Of a DNA stretch of 35,741 bases, positions 9,014-17,742 are shown one piece after another. The DNA is taken from positions 1 to 35,741 of the forward strand of contig CACMRM010000008.1 of NCBI GenBank assembly GCA_902616145.1. Direction: 5' to 3'. This DNA is from an uncultured Pelagibacteraceae bacterium. Its GTDB lineage: Bacteria; Pseudomonadota; Alphaproteobacteria; Pelagibacterales; Pelagibacteraceae. Within the stretch, counting starts at the first letter, position 1, and the number at the start of each line of letters is the position of its first letter. The notes under the pieces are model-generated. The model made no database searches. It worked only from the letters and a program-made list of their open reading frames with translations, and was not told where the DNA came from. Both the position numbers and the translations under genes were made by a program.

Positions 9014-10356
9014 TTAGCTTTCCAAATTGTTTTGCCTTTTTGATCTTCAATTATTATACCTTTTGATGATAATTCATCTCTTATTTTATCTGCTAAATCA
9101 AAATTTCTATTATTTTTAGCTTTTTCTCTCTCTTCTATTTTATTTTTTATATAACTTTCAGATACACTAATTTTACTCTTTTTAATACTCTCCCACTCTT
9201 CTTTACTTAAATCAAAAAGTCCTATTAGTTTACAAGCTCTATTAAATTTTGATTTTTTTTCTTCATCACCTTTGCTTGCAGCATTATATAGATCATGTAA
9301 TTTTGCTATATAACCAGGTGTATTTATATCATCCAATAATACTTCATCAACTTCTGAAGTATTTTTCTCTTTTTCAGAATAAATACTGTACCATTTATCA
9401 AGAGTATTTTTCTGATTAGTCAATAGCTTTTCATTCCAATCGAGTGGTTGACTGTAATGTGCGCTTAAAAGAGCTAACCTCACTACTTGGCCAGAATATT
9501 TATTAACTGCGTCTGAAATAGTTATTATATTTCCTAAAGATTTTGACATTTTTTCCCTATTGATTGTAACAAATCCATTATGAACCCAATAATTCGCAAA
9601 ACTTTTAGTATTATTATTGCTACACGATTGGGCTATTTCATTTTCATGATGGGGAAAAATTAAGTCAAGACCGCCACCGTGTATGTCAAAGTTTTTGCCT
9701 AAATATTTTTCACTCATTACAGAACATTCTAAATGCCAACCAGGTCTTCCTCTTCCCCATGGCGACTCCCAGCCAGGGTCCTCATTTTTTGACGGTTTCC
9801 ATAAAACAAAGTCAACAGGATTTTTTTTTAAATCAGAAACTTCTATTCTAGTCCCTGCTTTTAATTCATCTAAATTTTTATTTGAAAGCTTTCCATAATC
9901 TTTAAATGAGTTCACTGAAAAATAAACATGTCCTTGATTTTCATAGGCGAATCCTTTTGAGATTAATGAAGCAGTCATCTCAATCATTCCTTTTATATGT
10001 TCAGTAGCTTTTGGTTCGATAGATGGCTCCAAACAATTTAGACTTTTACAATTTTCATGAAAAATGTTTGTGATTTTATTTGTAATCTCTTCGATGCTCA
10101 TTTTATTTTTACGAGATGCATCAATTATTTTGTCATCCACGTCTGTAATATTCCGTACGTATGTTACGTTAGATCCATATAATGTTTTTAATATTCGGTA
10201 CAAAACATCAAATACAACTAGACTCCGGGCATTACCAACATGTGGGCTGTCATAAACTGTAGGACCACAGGCATATAAAGAAATTTTTTTTGGATTTATT
10301 GGTTTAAAAATTTCTTTCTTTCTTGTTAATGAATTAGTTAACTGAAGATTATTCAT
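9010..10356 (-). CDS. cysS: Cysteinyl-tRNA synthetase
   Basis: Class I aminoacyl-tRNA synthetase charging tRNA-Cys. The 448 residues include YACGPTVYDSPHVGNARS (zinc ligand Cys30; HIGH-equivalent HVGN at 39-42), the zinc-site LECSVM, IFPHHENEIAQS and the KMSKSLGN loop (about residue 270). Slightly shorter than E. coli CysS (461), with a compact anticodon domain. It overlaps nadE by 8 bases and cimA by 4, so nadE-cysS-cimA-trmJ form a tightly packed minus-strand unit. Confidence 0.97.
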   Translation of the reverse strand: MNNLQLTNSLTRKKEIFKPINPKKISLYACGPTVYDSPHVGNARSLVVFDVLYRILKTLYGSNVTYVRNITDVDDKIIDASRKNKMSIEEITNKITNIFHENCKSLNCLEPSIEPKATEHIKGMIEMTASLISKGFAYENQGHVYFSVNSFKDYGKLSNKNLDELKAGTRIEVSDLKKNPVDFVLWKPSKNEDPGWESPWGRGRPGWHLECSVMSEKYLGKNFDIHGGGLDLIFPHHENEIAQSCSNNNTKSFANYWVHNGFVTINREKMSKSLGNIITISDAVNKYSGQVVRLALLSAHYSQPLDWNEKLLTNQKNTLDKWYSIYSEKEKNTSEVDEVLLDDINTPGYIAKLHDLYNAASKGDEEKKSKFNRACKLIGLFDLSKEEWESIKKSKISVSESYIKNKIEEREKAKNNRNFDLADKIRDELSSKGIIIEDQKGKTIWKAK

Positions 10357-11086
10357 TGAATTTGCAAACTGGTATAGGATTCATTTTGTGTAAATTTTTT
10401 TCTCTTATTTCTAAATATTTTTTGTAGTTAGGATCATTTTTATTTATCATTGCTTTCTCAAGATCCTCATAGCTCATGCCAAGTTGTTGAACATCGTTTC
10501 TTCCATCATCCCATAAGCCATCTGTTGGAGGGGTATTTATAATATCTTCTGATACTCCAAGATGTTTTCCGAGTTCCCAAACTTGTGTTTTTGTGCAGTC
10601 AGCTATTGGTGAAATATCAACTCCACCATCCCCATATTTAGTATAAAAACCAACGCCAAAGTCCTCAACTTTATTACCCGTACCAACAACAATTCCACTG
10701 TTAGCTGCAGCTACTTGATATAATGTTGCCATTCTTAACCTTGCTCTAGAGTTTGCGTATCCATGCTCGTTATCAAATTTATTTAAAACTTGAGAAAAAG
10801 AGGTAAATATTTTATCCATTTCTAATAAATGATGCTCGACATTATTATACTTTTGTTTTAACCACTTTGCATGAGAAAGACTTAAGTCGTGTTGAGACTT
10901 AATTTGTTTGATTGGCATTGTTAACACAATAGTTTTTTTACCAGTATTTGCACACAAAGTACTAACAACTGAAGAATCAATTCCTCCTGAAATACCAACA
11001 ACTAATGCTTTAGGTTTATACGATGAAGAATCGCAATAGTTATTTATCCATTCAGTTATGATTTCAGCTCTTTTTTTTACATCCAT
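10349..11086 (-). CDS. nadE: NH3-dependent NAD+ synthetase
   Basis: Final step of NAD synthesis: adenylates and amidates deamido-NAD using ammonia. The 245 residues carry the N-type ATP pyrophosphatase loop SGGIDSS (33-39) and the conserved NSRARLRMATLYQVA, VGTGNKVEDFGVGFYTKYGDGGVD and PPTDGLWDDGRND segments. There is no glutaminase domain, so it is the short ammonia-dependent type. ATG 11086 lies 53 bases after the DAHP synthase stop, and its 3' end overlaps cysS. Confidence 0.96.
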   Translation of the reverse strand: MDVKKRAEIITEWINNYCDSSSYKPKALVVGISGGIDSSVVSTLCANTGKKTIVLTMPIKQIKSQHDLSLSHAKWLKQKYNNVEHHLLEMDKIFTSFSQVLNKFDNEHGYANSRARLRMATLYQVAAANSGIVVGTGNKVEDFGVGFYTKYGDGGVDISPIADCTKTQVWELGKHLGVSEDIINTPPTDGLWDDGRNDVQQLGMSYEDLEKAMINKNDPNYKKYLEIREKNLHKMNPIPVCKFNE

Positions 11087-11119
11087 AATTAGTACCTTAC
11101 CTCTCTTTTAAGGTCTGGT

Positions 11120-11144
11120 CTTAATAATTACAATAATTATTAAG
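11120..11144 (-). repeat. Perfect AT-rich hairpin over the DAHP synthase stop codon
   Basis: CTTAATAATT (11120-11129), a 5-base loop, and its exact reverse complement AATTATTAAG (11135-11144) overlap the stop codon of the DAHP synthase gene. It could fold in the minus-strand transcript and act as a weak terminator or 3' end stabiliser. No U-run follows on the minus strand, so a canonical intrinsic terminator is not supported. Confidence 0.4.
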
Positions 11145-12516
11145 ACGCGGCTTGAATAATTTTATTTGATATTTTTGAATTTTTCTTGATTTCTTCAGAA
11201 ATTAAGAAAGCTAGTTCTAAAGCTTGGTCTGCGTTTAATCTAGGATCACAATGAGTTCTATATCTATTTGATAAATCGTTTTCAGATATTTTTTGAGCCC
11301 CACCAGTACACTCTGTCACATCTTGACCAGTCATTTCAATATGCAAACCCCCTGCGTAACTTCCTTCTGCTTGGCTTACCGCAAAGAAATTTTTAACCTC
11401 TTTTAGTACACTCTCAAACGTTCTTGTTTTAAACCCTGTAGCTGCTTTAATTGTATTTCCGTGCATTGGATCACATGACCAAACTACTTTTAATCCCTCT
11501 TTTTTAATGGCTTTAATTAATTTAGGTAAATATTTTTCTACATTGTCTGCTCCAAATCTTGATATCAATGTTAGTCTACCTGGTTCGTTATCTGGATTTA
11601 ATATATTACAAAGATTTACAAGTTCCTCTGGTTTTAGAGTAGGTCCACATTTAAGACCAATAGGGTTTTTAATTCCTCTACAAAACTCTACATGCGCTCC
11701 ATCAGGTTGTCTTGTTCTATCTCCTATCCAAACAAAATGTGCTGAGGTGTCGTGATATTCACCTGTAGTTGAGTCCACTCTTGTCATAGACTCTTCGAAA
11801 GGTAATAGTAAAGCTTCATGAGAAGTATAAAAATTTACAGATCTAAGCCTTCGATTATTATCTGAATTGATGCCGCATGCTTCCATAAAAGCAAGAGCAT
11901 CACTAATCTTGTCTTCGATTTCTTTATACTTACCTTTAGTTTTATCTTTAATAAATCCTAAATTCCACAAATGAACTTGTCTTAAATCAGCAAAACCTCC
12001 TTGTGAAAAAGCTCTTAATAAATTTAAAGTTGATGCTGACTGAGAGTACGCTCTAAATAATCTTTTAGCATCCGGTATTCTTGCTTTTTCTGTAAATTCC
12101 ATTCCATTAATGTTATCACCTAAATAACTTGGTAATTCTTTACCTTCTTTTTTTTCAGTAGGTGCACTTCTTGGTTTTGAAAATTGACCAGCAATTCTTC
12201 CAACTTTCACAACTGGCATCGAAGCGGATGCTGTAAGGACTAATGACATTTGTAAAAGAACTTTAAATGTATCTCTTATGTTGTCAGGATGAAATTCAGC
12301 AAAACTTTCAGCACAATCTCCACCTTGTAATAAAAATGCTTTTCCTTCAACCACATCAGCAAGGGCTTTTTTTAGAGACCTAGATTCTCCTGCAAAAACA
12401 AGAGGCGGGTACTTTTTGATTTTACCTAAAACCAAATCAAGCTCACCTTTATCTTGATAAACAGGTAAATGTTTAGCAGGGAATTTAGTCCAACTATTTA
12501 GGTTCCATTTTTTCAT
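11140..12516 (-). CDS. aroG: Class II (plant-type) DAHP synthase
   Basis: Joins phosphoenolpyruvate and erythrose 4-phosphate, the first step of the shikimate pathway. The 458-residue protein matches class II enzymes: [12 protein letters not shown] at the N-terminus, QGGDCAESF (metal ligand Cys), [39 protein letters not shown] (metal ligand His) and [18 protein letters not shown]. The frame extends 6 bases further to a TTG, but ATG 12516 is the natural start. A plausible promoter lies 16-43 bases upstream. The gene symbol varies between genomes; the enzyme class is clear. Confidence 0.95.
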   Translation of the reverse strand: MKKWNLNSWTKFPAKHLPVYQDKGELDLVLGKIKKYPPLVFAGESRSLKKALADVVEGKAFLLQGGDCAESFAEFHPDNIRDTFKVLLQMSLVLTASASMPVVKVGRIAGQFSKPRSAPTEKKEGKELPSYLGDNINGMEFTEKARIPDAKRLFRAYSQSASTLNLLRAFSQGGFADLRQVHLWNLGFIKDKTKGKYKEIEDKISDALAFMEACGINSDNNRRLRSVNFYTSHEALLLPFEESMTRVDSTTGEYHDTSAHFVWIGDRTRQPDGAHVEFCRGIKNPIGLKCGPTLKPEELVNLCNILNPDNEPGRLTLISRFGADNVEKYLPKLIKAIKKEGLKVVWSCDPMHGNTIKAATGFKTRTFESVLKEVKNFFAVSQAEGSYAGGLHIEMTGQDVTECTGGAQKISENDLSNRYRTHCDPRLNADQALELAFLISEEIKKNSKISNKIIQAAS

Positions 12517-12531
12517 ATACAACTGATGGTA

Positions 12532-12559
12532 TATATATATTAAAATGAAAATTTTCCAA
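12532..12559 (-). promoter_or_regulatory. Candidate promoter for DAHP synthase
   Basis: On the minus strand TTGGAA (12554-12559) and TATATA (12532-12537) are separated by 16 bases. Transcription would begin near 12525, about nine bases before ATG 12516. The region is A/T-rich, so the -10 match has limited weight. Confidence 0.35.
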
Positions 12560-12596
12560 GTAAGAATTTAAAAATTAGTCTAAAAACTGCAATATA

Positions 12597-13010
12597 TCAA
12601 AATTTTTCAACTCTTTTATTTAAGGAGGCGAGAATAGTTTCGATCTTTAAATTAGGATATTTATTTTTGAATTTATTTTTTATTTTAATGAAAGAATTTT
12701 TATGAATTTTAGTCTCATTAAAACTATCAAATTTTTTTTTTCCATTAACAATTTTGGCAGCACCACAATCACGATGATTGATAACTATTAATTTCTTAAT
12801 TTTGTGTAACTTTATTGAAGTTTCAAGATTGTCCCAAAATGTTTTATGCCATTTTTTAAACTTGAAAGCAGTGACACCAATTGCTGAACCCGCAATTGTA
12901 AAAGAGCTATACCTTCCTGTTAATTTTCTTTTTTTTAAATAATTAAAAACTATTGGTTGAAACCTAGGATCTATACACGATAGAACCAAAGCTTGATATT
13001 TTTTTTTCAT
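12597..13010 (-). CDS. Short beta-carbonic-anhydrase-like zinc protein
   Basis: A 137-residue protein with the complete beta-carbonic anhydrase zinc signature: Cys12, Asp14 and Arg16 in SCIDPRF, and His79 and Cys82 in NHRDCGAAK. Beta-CAs interconvert CO2 and bicarbonate, but family members usually have 190-220 residues; this one lacks a C-terminal third and has an unusually Lys-rich surface. The AGSAIG segment resembles the family's AGN loop, with Ser in place of Asn. It may be a reduced carbonic anhydrase or a related zinc enzyme. ATG 13010 is one base after the glmS stop, so it is probably expressed with glmS. Confidence 0.7.
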   Translation of the reverse strand: MKKKYQALVLSCIDPRFQPIVFNYLKKRKLTGRYSSFTIAGSAIGVTAFKFKKWHKTFWDNLETSIKLHKIKKLIVINHRDCGAAKIVNGKKKFDSFNETKIHKNSFIKIKNKFKNKYPNLKIETILASLNKRVEKF

Positions 13011-13011
13011 T

Positions 13012-14829
13012 TTACTCTACAGTGACTGACTTTGCTAAATTTCTTGGTTTGTCTATATCACAATCTTTTAATAATGCTACGTGGTAAGCCAACAGTTGAA
13101 GAGGAATTGTAAGTAATAAAGGTGATAGCAGATTGTCTACGCGAGGGACTCTCAATCTAAATCTAATATTTGTACTAAACAATCTTTTTTCGTTGTCGGT
13201 AATAAAAAAGATTTTGCCTCCTCTTGCTATAACTTCTTGAGTGTTTGATAAAGTTTTTTCATAGTATCTATCATTTGGTGCGATTACTATTACAGGTAAG
13301 CCCTCTTCGATTAAAGCTAACGGGCCATGTTTCATCTCGCCAGCTGGGTATCCCTCAGCATGTAAATAAGAAAGCTCTTTTAATTTTAAAGCACCTTCAA
13401 GAGCAACAGGAAAGGAATTTCCTCTTCCTAAGAACATTGATCCTTTAGCGTCTAAAAATTCTTTAGCCATTAATTGGATTTCGCTCTCCAGTTTTAACGT
13501 ATTATTAATTGCTTCTGGAAGTTTTTCTAAATTTTTTAGATTATTTTCGAAAATTTTTTTATCAATATCTTCTCTGTTAAATGCAAGTTTTAAAGTGAGT
13601 ATATATAAGACTATTAATTGCCCTAAAAAAGCTTTTGTAGAAGCCACTCCAATTTCTGGGCCAGCATGAATAGGTAAAACCCAATCTGAGTTTCTAGCAA
13701 TTGTGCTCTCTACAACATTAATAATAGAACATGTTTTTACTTTATTTTTTTTACATATATCTAATGCAGCTGCTGTATCTGCTGTCTCACCAGATTGTGA
13801 AACAAAAATATAAAGGTTATTAGAATTAAATTTTAAATTTCTATATCTAAATTCTGAAGCTATATCGATTTCAACATCTATGGAGGTTAATTCTTCAAAC
13901 CAATATTTTGCAACCAGGCATGAATGATATGCTGTTCCACAACCAATTAAAACTATTTTATTAATTTTTTTAGGATCAATTGGAAAGTTATAAATATTTA
14001 TATCTTTTTTTAACCTATCGGTATATTCGCTTATACATTTTTTTATTGTAATAGATTGTTCAAAAATTTCTTTGGACATAAAGTTTTTATAATCTCCTTT
14101 ATCAGAGATATTTTCATCATCTGATAATGTGTGAATTTTTTTGTTAATCTTATTTTGATTAACGTCATAAAATTCAATATTATCTTTGTTCAACATACAT
14201 AATTCACCATCATCCAGATAAGAAATTTTATTCGTCATAGATTTCAGGGCGTAGGAGTCTGAGCCTAGATAGTTTTCATCTTTTGAATAACCAACAGCTA
14301 AAGGGCTCCCTCTTCTAGCACCAATTATGATGTCTGGAAAATTTTTAAATATAATACCTAATGCAAAACTCCCCTTTAATTTTTTTAATGTTTTAAATAC
14401 TGAGTCTAGAGGTTTTGAGTTTTGTAAATACTGAGTCACTAATATAGTAATAACTTCGGTATCAGTTTGTGATTTAAACTTAAAACCGCGAGCTTCTAAA
14501 TCTTTTTTTAATTCATCTGAATTTTCAATTATTCCATTATGAACAACTGAAACTTCTTCTGAGGAGTGAGGATGAGCATTTATAATATTTGGTACTCCAT
14601 GAGTTGCCCATCTTACATGGCCTATTCCAATATTTCCGTTTGAAGGATTTTTGAATAAAATTTTCTCTAGCTCATTAACTCTTCCTGAGCATTTTTTTTC
14701 ATCAATTAAGTTATTGCTTAAAGTCGCCAAGCCTGCAGAGTCATATCCTCTGTACTCTAATTTTTTTAAAGAGTTAATTATGTTAATTGAAACTGGTTTA
14801 TTACTAGCAATACCAATAATTCCACACAT
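13012..14829 (-). CDS. glmS: Glucosamine-6-phosphate synthase (isomerizing)
   Basis: Makes glucosamine 6-phosphate from fructose 6-phosphate and glutamine, the first step to UDP-GlcNAc for peptidoglycan and LPS. The 605 residues begin MCGIIGIAS with the N-terminal nucleophile Cys2, followed by a glutaminase domain to about residue 240 (GIGHVRWATHG, HNGIIEN). Two SIS isomerase domains follow (SQSGETADTAAALD, GRGNSFPVALEGALKLKELSYLHAEGYPAGEMKHGP), ending in the family tail LAKSVTVE. It overlaps the GlmU acetyltransferase gene by one base, so two enzymes of one pathway are coupled. No ribozyme-type leader is visible. Confidence 0.98.
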   Translation of the reverse strand: MCGIIGIASNKPVSINIINSLKKLEYRGYDSAGLATLSNNLIDEKKCSGRVNELEKILFKNPSNGNIGIGHVRWATHGVPNIINAHPHSSEEVSVVHNGIIENSDELKKDLEARGFKFKSQTDTEVITILVTQYLQNSKPLDSVFKTLKKLKGSFALGIIFKNFPDIIIGARRGSPLAVGYSKDENYLGSDSYALKSMTNKISYLDDGELCMLNKDNIEFYDVNQNKINKKIHTLSDDENISDKGDYKNFMSKEIFEQSITIKKCISEYTDRLKKDINIYNFPIDPKKINKIVLIGCGTAYHSCLVAKYWFEELTSIDVEIDIASEFRYRNLKFNSNNLYIFVSQSGETADTAAALDICKKNKVKTCSIINVVESTIARNSDWVLPIHAGPEIGVASTKAFLGQLIVLYILTLKLAFNREDIDKKIFENNLKNLEKLPEAINNTLKLESEIQLMAKEFLDAKGSMFLGRGNSFPVALEGALKLKELSYLHAEGYPAGEMKHGPLALIEEGLPVIVIAPNDRYYEKTLSNTQEVIARGGKIFFITDNEKRLFSTNIRFRLRVPRVDNLLSPLLLTIPLQLLAYHVALLKDCDIDKPRNLAKSVTVE

Positions 14830-15473
14830 TATTTTTTTTTCCTTTTGTAATTTTTAATTTCTACTTGCGAAGCTCTTGTAAGTGCTAATGACTTTTTTTT
14901 AACATTTTTTGTAATTACCGAGCCAGCTCCAACCACACTATTTTCGTTAATTCTAACTGGAGCAACTAATGAAGAGTTGGAACCTATAAAAACATTATTT
15001 GCTATTTTTGTTTTAGATTTTTTAACACCATCATAGTTACAAGTAATTGTACCTGCACCGATGTTTGAATTCTTTCCAATTGTAGTATCGCCGATATACG
15101 AGAGATGATTCACTTTTGAATTTTGGTTTATTGAGGTTTTTTTTGTTTCTACAAAATTTCCAATCTTACTATTTTTTTTTAATATTGTCCCCTCTCTTAA
15201 TCTTGCGTAAGGACCTACAATCACATTTTTTTCAATAATGGTTCTTTCAAGATGGCTGAAAGATTTAATATGAGAGTTATCTCCAATTTTTACACTTGGA
15301 CCGATTACAACATATGGATCAATAGTTACATTTTTTCCAAATAAAGTATCTTTTGATAAAAATATTGTTTCCGGTGAAATTAAATTTACACCTTTCTTCA
15401 ATGCTTTGTTTCTTAATAACTCTTGTGAAAGCCTATATGAATTAGCTTTATTTAATTTATTATTTGTATTCAT
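14829..15473 (-). CDS. glmU: GlmU acetyltransferase-only protein (no uridyltransferase domain)
   Basis: A 214-residue protein matching only the C-terminal half of GlmU, the left-handed beta-helix that acetylates glucosamine 1-phosphate. After a short linker-like start ([20 protein letters not shown]) come hexapeptide repeats, YARLREGT, the catalytic-His region [23 protein letters not shown] and [12 protein letters not shown]. The N-terminal nucleotidyltransferase domain (GXGTRMXS) is absent and cannot lie upstream, because a plus-strand gene begins 71 bases away. The frame could extend to a GTG at 15515 (228 aa), but ATG 15473 is preferred. Co-transcribed with glmS. Confidence 0.85.
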   Translation of the reverse strand: MNTNNKLNKANSYRLSQELLRNKALKKGVNLISPETIFLSKDTLFGKNVTIDPYVVIGPSVKIGDNSHIKSFSHLERTIIEKNVIVGPYARLREGTILKKNSKIGNFVETKKTSINQNSKVNHLSYIGDTTIGKNSNIGAGTITCNYDGVKKSKTKIANNVFIGSNSSLVAPVRINENSVVGAGSVITKNVKKKSLALTRASQVEIKNYKRKKK

Positions 15474-15543
15474 TAAAAATTTCTTTACATTATTAATGTA
15501 ACTGAAATAAGTCACAAAATATTTCTTTTTAATACTTTAAAAA

Positions 15544-16206
15544 ATGAATCAAATTTACACAATTCTTTTTGATCTAGACGGAACTATAGTGAACACCGCG
15601 CCAGATTTAATGGCTGCTCATAATCATGTAATGAGAAAGTTTGGTCAATCTGAAAAGAAGCTTGAAGATATTAAATCACTTGCAGGAAAAGGTGCGTGGG
15701 TAATGATGCAAAGATCTTTTAAAGAGGAAATAAAAGATGAAAAAACAAAAAAAAAAATGACTAAAGAATTTATAGATTTTTATTCAAGAAATATTGATAA
15801 AAATAGTTTTCCAATAAAAGGTGCAATTGATTTTTTTAAATGGGCAAAAAGTAAAAATATTTCAATGGCTGTTTGTACCAATAAACAAGAAAGACTTGCG
15901 ATAGACTTGTTAAAAAAATTAGATCTTTTTAAATTTTTTGAATATGTAGCTGGCTCTGATACTTTTGCATTTAACAAACCTGACCCTAGACACCTTACAG
16001 ATGTTGTCGAAATAATCGGAGGTGATTTAAAAAAAACTATTATGATTGGAGACAGCGAGGTTGATGCTATGTCTGCGTACAACGCTAAATTACCATTTGT
16101 CTTAGTAAAAGATGGGTACACCGAAAAAACTGAAAATGAAATCAAGCACGATGAATTAATTTCTGACTTTGAAAATTTCGAAAAAATTATTGAAAAATAT
16201 TTATGA
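15544..16206 (+). CDS. gph: HAD-superfamily hydrolase, phosphoglycolate phosphatase-like
   Basis: A 220-residue HAD phosphatase with nucleophile Asp10 and Asp12 in FDLDGTIVNTAPDL, motif II VCTNKQ, motif III Lys in FNKPDPRHL and motif IV IGDSEVDAMSAYNAKLPFVLV. A helical cap (about residues 18-90) is of the Gph type. Phosphoglycolate, made when DNA 3'-ends or RuBisCO by-products are repaired, is the likely substrate, but substrate range in this family is hard to read from sequence. ATG 15544; it overlaps the LysE-family gene by 4 bases (ATGA). Confidence 0.82.
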   Translation: MNQIYTILFDLDGTIVNTAPDLMAAHNHVMRKFGQSEKKLEDIKSLAGKGAWVMMQRSFKEEIKDEKTKKKMTKEFIDFYSRNIDKNSFPIKGAIDFFKWAKSKNISMAVCTNKQERLAIDLLKKLDLFKFFEYVAGSDTFAFNKPDPRHLTDVVEIIGGDLKKTIMIGDSEVDAMSAYNAKLPFVLVKDGYTEKTENEIKHDELISDFENFEKIIEKYL

Positions 16207-16802
16207 TTAGTTTTGCTCTCTTTTCAGCTTTAGCTACTTTTTATTTTACAATGTTTTTTACCCCAGGCCCGAATAATGCAATGCTTACAGCATCAGGCAT
16301 GAAATTTGGATTTGCGAGAACGTTGCCACATTTAATTGGAATACCTTTAGGCCATATCTTTCAGATCGGCCTTACCTGTTTTGGTCTAGCAAATTTATTC
16401 TTGATTTATCCTCAAGTACAATTCTACATGAAAATCTTATGTTTTATTTATTTGCTTTACCTGGGATGGAAGATGATTGGCTCATTTTCTATGGTTCAAA
16501 AAGAGTCTGGAAGACCGTTAAGATTTTACGAGGCATCATTATTCCAATTTATAAATCCAAAAGCTTGGTCAATTGCAGTCACTGTTGCATCAGGTTTTTT
16601 TCCAACTGAGGAAAATATTTTTATAGGGGTTGCATTTGTTACTATTACTGCTGCAGTAATTTGTTTTCCCACAATCAGTCTTTGGGCGCTTTTCGGAAGT
16701 GGATTAAGAAAATTCGTGGGAGATATTAGAACAAAAAAAATAATAGAATATATTTTAGCACTTTTATTGGTTTTAACTGGTATATTTATTCTTATAAAAT
16801 AA
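16203..16802 (+). CDS. LysE/RhtB family amino-acid exporter
   Basis: A 199-residue integral membrane protein with about six hydrophobic helices. The family motif FTPGPNNAMLTASGMKFGF occupies residues 20-38, near the first helix, and FINPKAWSIAV is the conserved mid-protein segment (about residue 118). Members export amino acids or related small molecules, but the substrate cannot be predicted. The start overlaps the phosphatase stop by 4 bases, so the two are probably one transcript. It ends 43 bases before prpB, where a new promoter lies. Confidence 0.9.
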   Translation: MISFALFSALATFYFTMFFTPGPNNAMLTASGMKFGFARTLPHLIGIPLGHIFQIGLTCFGLANLFLIYPQVQFYMKILCFIYLLYLGWKMIGSFSMVQKESGRPLRFYEASLFQFINPKAWSIAVTVASGFFPTEENIFIGVAFVTITAAVICFPTISLWALFGSGLRKFVGDIRTKKIIEYILALLLVLTGIFILIK

Positions 16803-16808
16803 TAGCCT

Positions 16809-16837
16809 TTGATTTTTATTATTCTCTTTAATATAAA
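16809..16837 (+). promoter_or_regulatory. prpB: Candidate promoter for prpBC, giving a nearly leaderless mRNA
   Basis: TTGATT (16809-16814), a 17-base spacer and TATAAA (16832-16837). The expected start of transcription is 16843-16845, within three bases of ATG 16846. This supports the ATG rather than the TTG at 16840 as the prpB start and suggests leaderless translation. No Shine-Dalgarno sequence precedes the ATG. Confidence 0.5.
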
Positions 16838-16845
16838 CTTTGCAG

Positions 16846-17742
16846 ATGCATTTTACAAAAAAGAATAGTTCTGAAAAAAGATTAGAATTTGTAAAAAGTT
16901 TACAATCGAAAAAGCTTCTTAGATTTCCTGGTGCTTATAATCCGTTATGTGCAAAACTTATAGCTGAAATTGGATTTGATGGGGTTTACATTTCAGGTGG
17001 TGTTATGTCCAATGATCTAGGATTACCAGACATAGGGTTAACAACTTTAGATCAGGTAAGTTACAGAGCTAACCAAATTTCGAGAGTAACGGACCTTCCT
17101 ACAATAGTAGATGCAGATACTGGATTTAAAGATTGTAAAAAAACAATCATTACCTTTGAGGAAAAAGGTTTAGCTGGATGCCATATAGAAGATCAAATAG
17201 CTGAAAAAAGATGTGGACATTTAGATAACAAAGAACTTATTTCAAAAAATGAAATGGTTAAGAAAATTAAAGAGTCGGTTGATGCTAGAAAAGATAAAAA
17301 TTTTTTAATTATAGTTAGGACTGATGCAAATACTGTGGAAGGCATTGATAAAACATTAGAAAGAATAAAATCTTATGAAGATGCTGGTGCTGACATGATT
17401 TTTCCAGAAGCAATGAAAGATGAAAAAGAGTTCGAAAAAGTCAGAAAAATATCAAAAGGCTATTTACTAGCCAACATGACAGAGTTTGGAAAATCTAAAT
17501 TATTAAATAGGTCTCAATTAGAAAATTTAGGCTATAATTTAGTTATTTATCCTGTGACAACACAGAGACTCGCCATGCAGAATGTTGAATTAGGTCTTAA
17601 ATCAATATTTAAAGATGGTCATCAAAATAATATCATTGACAAAATGCAGACTAGAAAAAGGTTGTACGAGTTAGTAGAATATGAGAAATACAATACGCCA
17701 GATAAGAAAATTACAGACTTTTCTACTGAAGGACATGAATAA
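16846..17742 (+). CDS. prpB: 2-Methylisocitrate lyase
   Basis: Cleaves 2-methylisocitrate to pyruvate and succinate, the last step of the methylcitrate cycle for propionate. The 298 residues show LRFPGAYNPLCAKLIAEIGFDGVYISGG, the metal-binding DADTGF, the catalytic loop EKRCGHLDNKEL and RTDANTVEGID, matching PrpB of the isocitrate lyase/PEP mutase family. Length is typical. A TTG six bases upstream is also in frame. The stop overlaps the prpC start (TAATG). No prpD or prpE gene is in the window. Confidence 0.93.
   Translation: MHFTKKNSSEKRLEFVKSLQSKKLLRFPGAYNPLCAKLIAEIGFDGVYISGGVMSNDLGLPDIGLTTLDQVSYRANQISRVTDLPTIVDADTGFKDCKKTIITFEEKGLAGCHIEDQIAEKRCGHLDNKELISKNEMVKKIKESVDARKDKNFLIIVRTDANTVEGIDKTLERIKSYEDAGADMIFPEAMKDEKEFEKVRKISKGYLLANMTEFGKSKLLNRSQLENLGYNLVIYPVTTQRLAMQNVELGLKSIFKDGHQNNIIDKMQTRKRLYELVEYEKYNTPDKKITDFSTEGHE

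Noticed and set aside
12523-12596. A small RNA or gene in the gap upstream of DAHP synthase
   Set aside because: The 74 bases contain a plausible promoter but no stable stem and no open frame worth reporting.
14651-14857. Plus-strand frame crossing the glmS start
   Set aside because: It is a shadow of glmS with no ribosome site or family resemblance.
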